From Merdibacter sp965119685 (lineage in GTDB: Bacteria > Bacillota_I > Bacilli_A > Erysipelotrichales > Erysipelotrichaceae), in assembly GCA_965119685.1 (NCBI GenBank), contig OZ221971.1:2604001-2668000 (forward strand): a stretch of 64,000 nt of DNA, read 5' to 3'. Within the stretch, counting starts at the first letter, position 1, and each line of letters starts with the position of its first letter. Below, in pieces: positions 18,382 to 27,491 of this stretch. The position numbers and the translations under genes were made by a program. A model generated the notes under the pieces. That model searched no databases. It worked only from the letters and a program-made list of their open reading frames with translations, and was not told where the DNA came from.

Positions 18382-18681
18382 TCCCTTTCGGGGAGGGAGC
18401 GGCTGTTGGGACAGGCAAAAAAGCGTAAGAGCGATCACTTTTTTGCAGGAAACAGCTAGCGTATCACAGCTTTACCATAAAACAGCTGCTATGCGTGCGC
18501 ATAACAGATGCCGGCGTTTATGATGATGCAGCGCCGTGATGGTGTCTGTGTCGAATAATCAATGTGCGCATGCGATGGAGCGGGCGTACTTCCTCAGCGT
18601 TGGTGAGTAACTTTGACCCGCATGGTCGAGACACAAGCTGTTACCTCCATCTTTCTATGTGCACCATCATCCAAATACATT
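18382..18681. other. Gene-free stretch
   Basis: No coding frame is convincing. An AT-rich inverted repeat (GCAAAAAAG with CTTTTTTGC, about 18415-18447) could be a weak bidirectional terminator. I see nothing else. Confidence 0.4.
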
Positions 18682-18713
18682 AAAAAAGGACAAAACGCTC
18701 ACTCGCTTTGTCC
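18682..18713 (-). terminator. Terminator overlapping the end of dusB
   Basis: GGACAAA and TTTGTCC form the stem, followed on the minus strand by six Ts. The first arm is inside the last codons of dusB. Confidence 0.85.
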
Positions 18714-19736
18714 CCGCTGCGCATGCTTGGCAATGGCATCCGCATAAGCTTTTAAAATATCGTCAAACTGCGCATAGGTCTCTACGCGCGCCAGCTGTTC
18801 CTTAATCGGATGGCTGCCCGGCAATCCCTTGATATACCATGCGCCATGTCCGCGCATCTCTTTCATGGCGATCGTCTCCCCTTTGAGCGCGATCAGCCTT
18901 TTGGCGTGCTCTCTGGCAATGGCAAAGCGCTCGCCGGCATCCGCATCAGGGAGCATCTCCCCTGTTTCTAGATAATGTGCGCACTGGCGAATCAGCCACG
19001 GATCTCCCAACACCCCGCGCCCGATGGCGACGGCGTCCACCTTGGTCTGTTCAAACATCCGCACCATATCCGCTGTACTGCGCACATCGCCGTTGCCGAT
19101 GACGGGAATCTGCACCGCCTGCTTGACTTGAGCGATGATGTCCCAGTCCGCCTTGCCCTCATACATCTGTGCCCGCGTGCGGCCGTGCACGCACAGCGCG
19201 CTTGCCCCGGCACTCTCCATTCGCTTGGCGAAGTCTACCGCATTGATGTGCTGGGCATCAAAACCGGAGCGAAACTTGACGCTCACCGGTTTTTTCACCG
19301 CTTTTACAATCTCGGCCACCAGCGTTTGGGCATATTCGGGCTCTCGCATCAATGAGCTGCCCGCCTTTGCCTTAATCACCTTGTTGACCGGGCATCCCAT
19401 GTTGATGTCGATGATATCGCAGGCAGTCTGTGTATCCAGCAGCTTGGCCGCATAGACCATGCTTTCGATGTCATAGCCGAAGATCTGTAAACTCATCGGA
19501 TGCTCATCCGCCATCACCTGCGTCATGTGCAGCGTTTTCTCATTCTCATAATAGAGGGCTTTATCGCTCACCATCTCCGCACAGACAAGCCCCGCGCCAA
19601 AGCGCTTGCAGATGGAGCGAAACGCGATGTTGGAGACCCCTGCCATCGGTGCGATCACCAATCGGTTGGGAATAGGCACATCGCCGATCTGCCAGCTAAG
19701 ACTTTCGGAAGGTGTCGATAAATGTTTCCAGCTCAC
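18699..19736 (-). CDS. dusB: tRNA-dihydrouridine synthase DusB
   Basis: Reduces uridines in the tRNA D-loop using FMN and NADPH. The core is a TIM barrel with APMAGVSNIAFR at the first strand, DINMGCPVNKV with the catalytic Cys, VHGRTRAQMYEG, and IGNGDV/IGRGVLGDPW binding FMN. The GTG at 19736 is chosen: GAGGAGGAGC lies just upstream, giving about 345 residues, and no ATG occurs in frame nearer the conserved WQIGDVPIPNR. That start lies inside hslO, so the genes overlap by about 40 bases. A later GTG in the sequence GDVPIP is an alternative. It is the last gene of the hslO-dusB pair, as in other Bacillota. Confidence 0.9.
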   Translation of the reverse strand: MSWKHLSTPSESLSWQIGDVPIPNRLVIAPMAGVSNIAFRSICKRFGAGLVCAEMVSDKALYYENEKTLHMTQVMADEHPMSLQIFGYDIESMVYAAKLLDTQTACDIIDINMGCPVNKVIKAKAGSSLMREPEYAQTLVAEIVKAVKKPVSVKFRSGFDAQHINAVDFAKRMESAGASALCVHGRTRAQMYEGKADWDIIAQVKQAVQIPVIGNGDVRSTADMVRMFEQTKVDAVAIGRGVLGDPWLIRQCAHYLETGEMLPDADAGERFAIAREHAKRLIALKGETIAMKEMRGHGAWYIKGLPGSHPIKEQLARVETYAQFDDILKAYADAIAKHAQRGQSE

Positions 19737-20586
19737 GCAGCTCCTCCTCACTGAAATAATAACGCTCGTTGCAGAAATTACAGGTGATCTCACAGCCGTG
19801 ATCCTCTTCGATCATCGCCTGCCGCTCCTCTTTGCTAAGGGTGGTCAGCACCCGTTTCATCGTCGCTTTCGAGCAGTGACAGCGAAAGCTAATCTCATTG
19901 GACGACAGGATTTTCACATCGTCAAACAGATCGTGCAAAATCTGTTCCAGTGAATCCGCTTCCTGGATGAGTGCGGACATCGGCTTTAGCTTGGCGATCA
20001 CCGCTTCACAGCGTTTGATGTCTTCTTCATCAGCGTCCGGCATCATCTGTACGATCAGACCGCCGGCAGAAAGCACGCGGTTGTCAGTATCGACAAGCAC
20101 CCCGACGCTGACCGCCGAGGGCGTCTGCTCGCTCACGGTGAAGTAGTAGGCAAAATCGTCGCCGATCTCTCCGCTTTGCAAGGCAACCGCTCCCGACCAG
20201 TTCTCTTTCATGCCCATATCTTTAATGACCTCAAGGGTTCCCTCATGACCGACGGCAATCCCTACGGCTAACTTGCCGGTATCGTTATACTGATAGTGCA
20301 CGTGGGGGTTGGAAACAAACCCGCGTACATGACCGTCGCTGTATGCGTCGACTAACACCGTGCCGATCGGTCCGCCGCCGTTGATGCGGATCGTCAGCTG
20401 CTCCTTCTCGCTTTTCAGCATGCTGCCCATCATCGACCCCACTGTCAAAACGCGCCCCAATGCGGCTGCTGCCGTCGGCCAAAGATCAAAGCGGCGGCGC
20501 GCTTCCTCCACCAGGGCGGTGGAAGAACACAGGTAGATACGCACATGCTCATCGCATGCGACAGCTTTCAATAAATAGTCTTTCAT
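19696..20586 (-). CDS. hslO: Redox-regulated chaperone Hsp33
   Basis: A 296-residue holdase chaperone activated by oxidation. The C-terminal zinc centre is complete: CHC near residue 236 and CNFC near 268, the CxC...CxxC arrangement that releases zinc on oxidative stress. The N-terminal domain starts MKDYLLKAVACDEHVR, with GRVLTVGSMMGSMLK as usual. A GGAGGAATCC site precedes the ATG. It sits between ftsH and dusB, a conserved Bacillota order. Confidence 0.95.
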   Translation of the reverse strand: MKDYLLKAVACDEHVRIYLCSSTALVEEARRRFDLWPTAAAALGRVLTVGSMMGSMLKSEKEQLTIRINGGGPIGTVLVDAYSDGHVRGFVSNPHVHYQYNDTGKLAVGIAVGHEGTLEVIKDMGMKENWSGAVALQSGEIGDDFAYYFTVSEQTPSAVSVGVLVDTDNRVLSAGGLIVQMMPDADEEDIKRCEAVIAKLKPMSALIQEADSLEQILHDLFDDVKILSSNEISFRCHCSKATMKRVLTTLSKEERQAMIEEDHGCEITCNFCNERYYFSEEELRELETFIDTFRKS

Positions 20587-20849
20587 AGGATTCCTCCGTT
20601 TTCTCTCTTCTCTGCTTCTCAGACCTTGACGGCCATCCTCGTATGCGCTTCAGACGCCCGATTCACTTCCGGCGGGCTTGGAAGATGCCTGCCTGCGCGT
20701 TGGATAGATGCGTTTCTCTGCCTTTGGAAAAGATCTGTCCCGCCTTTCCCTACGAAACGTACCTGCCTTTTCGTGATCATTGCCACGCGCTTTCTTTATA
20801 AAGGGAACGCTTTGTTTTCCCCGATGAAAAAGACAATCGCAAAGCGCAT

Positions 20850-20876
20850 GCAGAAAGCAGGACGTCTGCCCTGCTT
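20850..20876 (-). terminator. Terminator after ftsH
   Basis: AAGCAGG and CCTGCTT form a stem right after the ftsH stop, followed by TCT on the minus strand. The U-run is short, so read-through into hslO is likely. The 20587-20849 stretch holds no gene I can support. Confidence 0.5.
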
Positions 20877-20878
20877 GG

Positions 20879-22864
20879 TTATTTCTTGGTAAGCTCCTTG
20901 AGCGCTTCCTCCATCTCCTCGTCGCTGACGCTTGGCGTAGGCGCTTCCTCTGGCGCACTCGCTTCTTCGCTTTGCTCAGGCGTCACTGCTTCTTGCTGGG
21001 CGGCAAGCGCCTGTGCTTCTTCACGCGCCTTGCGCTGTGCTTCCTCCTGCGGTGAGGTCAGCGTGCCGTACTCGACCAGATTGTTGATCTGTTCCTTCGT
21101 CAGCGTCTCCTCCTCAAACAGGGAGTTGGCGATCAGATCTAACAGCGCGCGGTTCTCCGAGAGGATGCGCTTGCAGTCCTCGTAGCACTCGTCGACGATC
21201 TTGCGCACTTCCTTATCGATCTCCGCGGCAACCCCGGCAGAATAGTTGTTGCCGTTGTTGTAATCGCGTCCCAAGAACACGTTTCCCTGCGGATCGGCAT
21301 ATTGAATCGGTCCTAAAGAGGACATACCGAAAACGCGCACCATCGCCTTGGCGATCTTGGTGATCTTCTCAATATCGTTGACCGCACCGGCGCTGATCTC
21401 GCCGAATACCAGCTCCTCGGCGACACGTCCGCCCAGCAGTCCGGTAATCTGCGCCATATACTCGCGTTTGCGGTGGAAGTATTTCTCCTCGCGCGGGGTC
21501 ATCAGGTTATAGCCGCCGGCGTCGCCGCGCGGGATGATCGTCACCTTCTGCACCATATCCGCATCCTTGAGCTTGATGCCGATGACCGCATGTCCGGCCT
21601 CATGGTAGGAAACCAGACGCTTGTCGTCATCGTTGTATTTCTTCGATTTCTTCGCCGGTCCCATCATGACGCGGTCGATCGCCTCGTCCAGATCGTCCAT
21701 GGTGATCTGCTTGCGGTGATCGCGCACGGCTAGGATCGCGCCCTCGTTGAGCACGTTTTCCAAATCCGCGCCGGAGAATCCCGGTGTACGCTGTGCCAGG
21801 CTGGCTAAGGAGATGTCCTTGGCGAGCTTCTTATTGCGCGCATGCACGCGCAGGATGGCCTCGCGTCCTTTCTTATCCGGCAGGCTCACGGTGATCTGAC
21901 GGTCAAAACGGCCGCTTCGCAATAACGCCGGGTCTAAGACGTCGGGACGGTTGGTAGCGGCGATGATGACAATGCCCTTGTTCTCGCCCATGCCGTCCAT
22001 CTCAACCAACAGCTGGTTGAGCGTCTGCTCACGCTCATCGTTGCCGCCGCCCATGCCGGCGCCGCGCTGACGTCCCACCGCGTCGATCTCATCGATAAAC
22101 ACGATACACGGAGCAGCCTGCTGCGCCTTTTTGAACATGTCGCGCACACGGCTGGCGCCGGTACCGACGAACATCTCGACAAAGTCAGAACCGCTGATGG
22201 AGAAAAACGGCACGTCCGCCTCTCCGGCAACCGCCTTGGCAAGCAAGGTCTTACCGGTACCCGGAGGACCGACCATCAGTAAGCCCTTAGGGATACGGGC
22301 ACCCATATCGGTAAACTGCTTCGGATTTTTCAGGTAGTCGATAATCTCCCTTACCTCTTCCTTCTCCTCGTCACAGCCGGCAACATCCTTGAAACGTACC
22401 TTGACGTTGGATTGAATCTTCGCTCTGGATTTCGCAAAGTCAAACGCCTTGTTGTTGCCGCCGGCGTTCATCTTGGAAAAAAAGATGAAGAAGACGCCCA
22501 CCATCAGCAATACCGGCAGCAGGCTCACGAGAATATTCATGAACTGATTTTCCCGGTTAGGATCGGTAACGGCGATCTTTCCTTCTTGCAAGGTTTCCGT
22601 CAGCCATGTGATGTTTTCATCCGTTTTGGGAACGCTGACGGTAAAGCTGTGCGATGCACCCTTGTCATCCTTATAGGTTCCCTGTACATCGATGACGGTC
22701 GTTCCTACCGAAATCGACGACTGCTGAAACTCCATGTTTTCGGCTTCCCGCACAAACGTCGAATAATCATAATTCTCCGTCCTGCTGTCATTGCCAAAGA
22801 CAATGAGCGAGGCGAGAATGATAATCACCAGTGTATAGGGCAGGTAATTCATCCATTTTTTCAT
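20879..22864 (-). CDS. ftsH: ATP-dependent zinc metalloprotease FtsH
   Basis: A 661-residue membrane protease that extracts and degrades membrane and short-lived cytosolic proteins. It has two N-terminal membrane helices (about 8-24 and 110-128) around an extracellular domain. The AAA domain has Walker A GPPGTGKT, Walker B CIVFIDEIDAVG and the SRH. The zinc site is HEAGH. The C-terminal 50 residues are a low-complexity Glu/Ala tail. The ATG follows AGAGGAGG. It lies between hpt and hslO. Confidence 0.98.
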   Translation of the reverse strand: MKKWMNYLPYTLVIIILASLIVFGNDSRTENYDYSTFVREAENMEFQQSSISVGTTVIDVQGTYKDDKGASHSFTVSVPKTDENITWLTETLQEGKIAVTDPNRENQFMNILVSLLPVLLMVGVFFIFFSKMNAGGNNKAFDFAKSRAKIQSNVKVRFKDVAGCDEEKEEVREIIDYLKNPKQFTDMGARIPKGLLMVGPPGTGKTLLAKAVAGEADVPFFSISGSDFVEMFVGTGASRVRDMFKKAQQAAPCIVFIDEIDAVGRQRGAGMGGGNDEREQTLNQLLVEMDGMGENKGIVIIAATNRPDVLDPALLRSGRFDRQITVSLPDKKGREAILRVHARNKKLAKDISLASLAQRTPGFSGADLENVLNEGAILAVRDHRKQITMDDLDEAIDRVMMGPAKKSKKYNDDDKRLVSYHEAGHAVIGIKLKDADMVQKVTIIPRGDAGGYNLMTPREEKYFHRKREYMAQITGLLGGRVAEELVFGEISAGAVNDIEKITKIAKAMVRVFGMSSLGPIQYADPQGNVFLGRDYNNGNNYSAGVAAEIDKEVRKIVDECYEDCKRILSENRALLDLIANSLFEEETLTKEQINNLVEYGTLTSPQEEAQRKAREEAQALAAQQEAVTPEQSEEASAPEEAPTPSVSDEEMEEALKELTKK

Positions 22865-22893
22865 GATTGCAACCTCCTCTTGTGCTGAATGTT

Positions 22894-23439
22894 CTACTCG
22901 TTTGCGTATACCGAGGGTTTCAGCACTCCGATATATGGAAGGTTACGGTACTTCTGATTGTAGTCCAAACCATAACCGACCACAAATTCGTTGGGAATCT
23001 CAAAGCCGACGTAATCCGCTTCAATCTCGATCACGCGGCGATCCGGCTTATCGAGCAGTGAAACGATCTTCACATCCGCAGCTCCCTTGTTGTATAACAG
23101 CTGCTTCACCTCTTTGAGGGTTCTTCCCGTATCGACGATGTCCTCTACAAGCAGGATGGACTCGCCTTTGACGGACTTGTCAAGATCCTTGTTGATCTTC
23201 ACATCGCCCACCGATTCCGCGCCGTCGTAGCTGGAAACATCCATGAAGTCAATCTCAATGTCCAGCTCGATGTGCTTCATGAGCTCTGCCAGAAACGGCA
23301 CGCTGCCCTTGAGCAGGCCGATGACGATCGGCGTCTTGCCCCAAGCGCGGTAATCATCGCTGAGCTGTTTTCCAAGCTCTCTGCATTTTTTTGCGATTTC
23401 TTCTTCGCTTACCAAAATACGATCTATTACGTCTATCAC
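22894..23439 (-). CDS. hpt: Hypoxanthine phosphoribosyltransferase
   Basis: A 181-residue purine salvage enzyme that makes IMP and GMP from hypoxanthine and guanine with PRPP. The PRPP loop ILLVEDIVDTGRTL is clear, as are GLLKGSVPFLAEL and DFMDVSSY. The GTG at 23439 is chosen: GGGAGG lies eight bases before it, and the resulting length is normal. The ATG at 23469, at the tilS stop, lacks such a site. It follows tilS directly. Confidence 0.95.
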   Translation of the reverse strand: MIDVIDRILVSEEEIAKKCRELGKQLSDDYRAWGKTPIVIGLLKGSVPFLAELMKHIELDIEIDFMDVSSYDGAESVGDVKINKDLDKSVKGESILLVEDIVDTGRTLKEVKQLLYNKGAADVKIVSLLDKPDRRVIEIEADYVGFEIPNEFVVGYGLDYNQKYRNLPYIGVLKPSVYANE

Positions 23440-23468
23440 TCTATAATCCTCCCAATGCACAACAACCA

Positions 23469-24692
23469 TTATTGTATCATAAATAGATTGGGATTGTTAG
23501 AGAAATGTGCAACATCACAGCCGATTTTCGCAACAAAGATCACCTCTTGGGCGGCGTTCACCATGACGGGCCAGCATTTTCGCTGGTGCGCGGGAATGCG
23601 GCGGTCGATAAACCAGCGGTTCAGCCGTTTCGTGCCAAAGCGCAGGCGGATCGCATCCCCGCTTTGGGCATTGCGGATGGTGATGGGAAAATCGGCGGGA
23701 GACAAGGTGACGCCCTCGATACGCTCCCCCTGTGCACACAGGGAAAACTGCGGGGTTTGCACATAGCACAGCGTGTCATAGGTATAGGAAAAATCGCACA
23801 TCTCTAGTGTATCCACAACCAGGCGGCCATATTCCTTTTTCAGCTGCCAGCGCTCGTTTAATCGCTGCGACCACTGCGCCTTGCCATCGCGCAGACGGCG
23901 CAGCAGATCCTGCTGGGCGTGATAGGAGAGATCGACACCGCTGAGGGACTTCACCCAGCGCTGCAAGAGATAAGGGGCCTCCTTTTGTGCGAGCAGGGTG
24001 CACACCCCTTGATCCCACCGTGAGAGAAAGGCGTCGGCCATCTGCTGTTTTTGCCGTAAAGCCGCGTTGTCGGTCTGCATGGCGGCGAGCATTTCCTTTC
24101 GCCCCGGCGCATCCAGGCGTTCGATGAGGTGATGACGCACGCGGTTGCGCTCATAGTCATCGCTGAAATTGCTCTCATCCTCGCCATAGCTTACCCCATG
24201 ACGATGGCAGTATTCCCGCAGCCATGCGCGCGGACAGGCTAACAGCGGGCGGACGACCTTAACGCCGCACACCTCACTGACTCTTTGCAAACCATAGCAG
24301 GTCGGCAAAGACCCTCGCTGCTTCTGCATCTGATACGTCTCCAGCGCGTCATCCTGCTGATGAGCGATTAGCACTCCCGCACAGCAATGCGCTTTGCAAA
24401 GCTCGCTGAAAAAGCGATAGCGCTCCAAACGGGCGTTGGCCTGAAAGTTGCCGGCGGTATCCGTCTGCGCGTGATGCACGTGAAAGGGAATTTCCCATTT
24501 GGCACAGTATTGTTCACAGATGGCTTGATCACGGTCGGCGCTGTCACGGTGATGGTAATTGACATGCGCGGCATGCACCTTGACGCCATGACGGCGGCAG
24601 AGCTCTAACAGCGCCATCGAATCGCTCCCGCCGCTGACGCCGACGATCCAGCATTGCGTTAGCAGATCTTTGAATGTGTCCTGATTTTCCAT
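23469..24692 (-). CDS. tilS: tRNA(Ile)-lysidine synthetase TilS
   Basis: Converts C34 of the CAU-anticodon tRNA-Ile to lysidine, which allows reading of AUA. The N-terminal PP-loop is VGVSGGSDSMAL near residue 20, followed by HAAHVNYHHR and HQQDDALETYQMQ (the usual family form is DDQ/AET). The C-terminal part (residues 330-407) is the small TilS_C domain. At 407 residues it is slightly shorter than average. The ATG at 24692 has no ribosome binding site and lies seven bases after a TATAAT box, so the mRNA seems to be leaderless. Confidence 0.93.
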   Translation of the reverse strand: MENQDTFKDLLTQCWIVGVSGGSDSMALLELCRRHGVKVHAAHVNYHHRDSADRDQAICEQYCAKWEIPFHVHHAQTDTAGNFQANARLERYRFFSELCKAHCCAGVLIAHQQDDALETYQMQKQRGSLPTCYGLQRVSEVCGVKVVRPLLACPRAWLREYCHRHGVSYGEDESNFSDDYERNRVRHHLIERLDAPGRKEMLAAMQTDNAALRQKQQMADAFLSRWDQGVCTLLAQKEAPYLLQRWVKSLSGVDLSYHAQQDLLRRLRDGKAQWSQRLNERWQLKKEYGRLVVDTLEMCDFSYTYDTLCYVQTPQFSLCAQGERIEGVTLSPADFPITIRNAQSGDAIRLRFGTKRLNRWFIDRRIPAHQRKCWPVMVNAAQEVIFVAKIGCDVAHFSNNPNLFMIQ

Positions 24693-24698
24693 GACCGT

Positions 24699-24727
24699 AT
24701 TATAGTACAGGCAACCACAATGTGCAA
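24699..24727 (-). promoter_or_regulatory. Promoter that starts transcription at the tilS ATG
   Basis: TTGCAC and TATAAT are exactly 17 bases apart on the minus strand. Only six bases separate the -10 box from the ATG, which places the transcript start on or next to the A of the start codon. A terminator for spoIIE lies upstream, so this is the only clear promoter for tilS. Confidence 0.65.
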
Positions 24728-24790
24728 TCCTTTCGCTCCTTTGCAAAGCAAAGCGATACACCCTTGTCCCTCCTGTGGAAAACGCGTAAG

Positions 24791-24820
24791 AAAAAAGACG
24801 GAAATTTGCGTTTCCGCCTC
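24791..24820 (-). terminator. Terminator of spoIIE
   Basis: CGGAAA and TTTCCG form the stem with a six-base loop, followed on the minus strand by six Ts, just after the spoIIE stop. Confidence 0.8.
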
Positions 24821-24825
24821 TTAGT

Positions 24826-26715
24826 TCAAAGGTGCCCCACCGTTTCATGAACGCTGTCCATACGAGCGGGATGCGCTTCCTCGATGCGCAGCAGCAATGC
24901 GCTGGTATCGTCCTCGCGGGGGCGCTGCTTTAACAGCCGCATGAGTTCGGCAAGCGATTCATGCACGTCCAGCGATCGGCGGCTGTGCAGCCAGCTGCGG
25001 ATCTCCTGCATGCGCACCCCATCGCTCACCATCAAAATCTCATCCCCCTGCCGCAGCTGGATCTCCATCACATCCGGTTCGATTTCCTCTAAAATACCCA
25101 CCGGCAGCGAACGTCCATCCAGCTGCAATAAACGTCCCTTGCGGATGAGCAGCGTCGGACAGGCCGCCGATTTCACCAGATACGCCTTTTTCGTGTGATT
25201 ATTGACACAGATGACGTCCAGCGTCGCATAAACGTCGCTGTGAATCAAACGGTTGACCGTCTGAATCGCCTGCACGATCTCCATGTCGCTGGCAATCATG
25301 CGCTGTAAAATACCGGTGATCAGCGCGGAGCTCTTCGCTGCCGCCGCTCCGCTGCCCATACCATCGGACAAGGTGCACAGGGTATGAATGCCGTGATAGA
25401 AAATCGAACAGGTATCGCCGTTTTCCCGCGGATGCACACTGATGGAATCATACGCAGCCTGTGCTGACAGCTTTACGCTGCTCTCAATGACAAAGGCGGT
25501 AGAATGATAAAACAGCCGCGAATCCTTGATGTGTATCAAATGGAAATCGCTTTGATACAGCGTATTCAGCAATGGAATCAGCGTCGTTTCCGCCTCGTTT
25601 CGCCCGATCTGATCGATCACTCCCTCGATGTGAATCTGTGAATCCAGCTGTTCCACCTTCAGCGAGTGCACATGAAACTGATATCCCTCCAAGATCTGCG
25701 TAAGCTCCCCTTCCTTTAGGCAAGCGGAGTGCGCTCCCAGCTGCTGCGCCATCTGTTCCACCCCATCGGCCATCTGATAGAGCAGCGCGCTTTCCTGCTG
25801 GTGCAGATGCTCGTAAAACTGTCCCAGCGAATAAAACACGCCGCAGTAGTTCTGCAAGCGGCGGCGGATGGCGTTTCCCTCTTCTCTAAATGAGGAACGA
25901 AGGGAAATTTCCTCCCTTTGACGAGGGCGGCGCCAGCTTAACAACCCAAGCGTGAGCGCAAATGCGGCGCACAGCCCCTGTGCGATGGTGGGATGCTGCA
26001 TCCATACGAGCAGGACGAATACACAAAGGGCAAAGCGGTGATCCTTGATCAGCTGCAAAGCGAGCACACACAGACACAGTAACAGCGGGAAGTGTACGAT
26101 CTGCACGCTGAGCAGCAGCAAATACAGCATGGCGCATAACGGCGTACAAACAAAGGGCAGCAGCATGCCGCACAGCGTACAAATCATGCGTGCCGCTTGA
26201 GGAAAATAATAAACAAGACCCATGCACAGCGCGCTCACCAGCGCTCCTTTTCCCAGATCATATTCTTGCCACGCATTGCGCATCCAGCGCCCGCTCTTTC
26301 GCTGCAAGGCATACAGCAGCACTAACAAAGCCATGCTCACTGCAATTTGCTCGACATCCTGTAACTGAATGACAAACGGAAGCTGAATGAGCAGATTGAT
26401 GACGGTGATCCACACTCCCATCGGCGCATGCGCCGCACTCGCGCACTGCAAGAGCAGAAAAAAAATGAGAATGCCCAGCAATGTCAGATAGGCCGTTGAA
26501 ACAAAGAAGGCAAACAGAAAGACGCTCAGCGAGAAAAGAAAGAACAGAAGCGCCCGGCGGTTGTGCATATAGGCATACGTCAGCAGCGGAAACAAAGCAA
26601 TATATTGAAATCGCAGCGGCAGCAGGGCAGTCAGCGCCCCCGCTCCCAAATAGAATAAGATCTCCAGATTGGTATGCAGACTGAGTGCCTGTTCCCTACC
26701 GGCAGTTTTTTCCAC
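24826..26715 (-). CDS. spoIIE: Stage II sporulation protein E-like phosphatase
   Basis: A 629-residue membrane-bound PP2C phosphatase that in B. subtilis dephosphorylates SpoIIAA and so activates sigma-F in the forespore. The first 260 residues hold about ten membrane segments, followed by a basic linker. The PP2C domain from about residue 420 has SDGMGSGAAAAKSSAL and ILMVSDGVRMQE, with the metal-binding Asp residues. The start is a GTG after GAGGTGATGCT. Its position before tilS, hpt and ftsH is the classical Bacillota arrangement. It implies that this organism or its ancestor sporulates. Confidence 0.9.
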   Translation of the reverse strand: MEKTAGREQALSLHTNLEILFYLGAGALTALLPLRFQYIALFPLLTYAYMHNRRALLFFLFSLSVFLFAFFVSTAYLTLLGILIFFLLLQCASAAHAPMGVWITVINLLIQLPFVIQLQDVEQIAVSMALLVLLYALQRKSGRWMRNAWQEYDLGKGALVSALCMGLVYYFPQAARMICTLCGMLLPFVCTPLCAMLYLLLLSVQIVHFPLLLCLCVLALQLIKDHRFALCVFVLLVWMQHPTIAQGLCAAFALTLGLLSWRRPRQREEISLRSSFREEGNAIRRRLQNYCGVFYSLGQFYEHLHQQESALLYQMADGVEQMAQQLGAHSACLKEGELTQILEGYQFHVHSLKVEQLDSQIHIEGVIDQIGRNEAETTLIPLLNTLYQSDFHLIHIKDSRLFYHSTAFVIESSVKLSAQAAYDSISVHPRENGDTCSIFYHGIHTLCTLSDGMGSGAAAAKSSALITGILQRMIASDMEIVQAIQTVNRLIHSDVYATLDVICVNNHTKKAYLVKSAACPTLLIRKGRLLQLDGRSLPVGILEEIEPDVMEIQLRQGDEILMVSDGVRMQEIRSWLHSRRSLDVHESLAELMRLLKQRPREDDTSALLLRIEEAHPARMDSVHETVGHL

Positions 26716-26795
26716 AGCATCACCTCATGCCCCTATTGTAGAGAGCACGGACGACAAAACATGTCGCTTTCTGCGAGTCCGCGCAAAAAGCGGCA

Positions 26796-27362
26796 TCAGC
26801 CGATGACCTGCTGCATACGCTGATAGATATCGGCAAAGAGCGGACTGTCTTTTTGCACATGCGCCTTGACGTCGATAATGCGTGCGGTATTGATGAACTT
26901 GCAGTCGTTGAGAAACAGCGTCGAGGGTTTGCGCAGCCCCGGAAGCTGACCGATACGCATCAGATGACGCTTTCCTTTCGGGTTTTCATAGCGGTCATAC
27001 GCCTGACGGTAAGCGAGCGGATTGCCGCTCATCGGTATGACAAACGCCTTGCCGTGAAACATGCGCATGACGATACCGAAATGCTGAAAGCCGATCTCAC
27101 ATTGATAAGCGTCCGCACCGAAGTCGATGAAGCAAATATCGCCGACCCGCGGCTCGATGCCAAAGGACGCGCAGGAATACAAAGCCGCGCGCTCGCTGTG
27201 ATTCGCCTCGGAGATCAGATGCTCCGCCTGTTCCTTGCGATTCATCCGCGCAAAGTCCTCCTGACGCTCTTTCAGCATCTGATCCATCAGCTGCTGCCAC
27301 TTCATCACCGTCTGCCTGCTCACTTCCTGACGGCCCTGCGTATATAATGCTCGTACATCCAT
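26796..27362 (-). CDS. PemK/MazF-like domain protein
   Basis: A 188-residue protein. The N-terminal 75 residues look helical and charged (QGRQEVSRQTVMKWQQLMDQ). The C-terminal part resembles the PemK/MazF barrel: VGDICFIDFGADAYQCEIGF, HFGIVMRMFHGKAFVIPMSG, then RIGQLPGLRKPSTLFLND. MazF toxins are mRNA endonucleases, but no antitoxin gene lies beside it and the protein is longer than MazF, so a toxin role is not shown. The ATG at 27362 follows AAAGGAGG. Confidence 0.65.
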   Translation of the reverse strand: MDVRALYTQGRQEVSRQTVMKWQQLMDQMLKERQEDFARMNRKEQAEHLISEANHSERAALYSCASFGIEPRVGDICFIDFGADAYQCEIGFQHFGIVMRMFHGKAFVIPMSGNPLAYRQAYDRYENPKGKRHLMRIGQLPGLRKPSTLFLNDCKFINTARIIDVKAHVQKDSPLFADIYQRMQQVIG

Positions 27363-27457
27363 ACGATTCCTCCTTTCATCCCTCTTATACGTCAAGCGAT
27401 CCATCTTTCCCCAAAGATTCTTCATTAAAAGTATGCCAAATGCACAGATGATTATAC

Positions 27458-27491
27458 AAAAAAACATTTCCCGTGAGCGTTTGGGAAATGT
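27458..27491 (-). terminator. Terminator of niaR
   Basis: ACATTTCCC and GGGAAATGT form a nine-base stem ending at the stop codon of niaR, followed on the minus strand by seven Ts. Confidence 0.85.

Noticed and set aside
26796..27362. Complete MazEF-type toxin-antitoxin pair
   Set aside because: No antitoxin-like small gene precedes or follows the PemK-like gene, so a toxin-antitoxin call is not supported.
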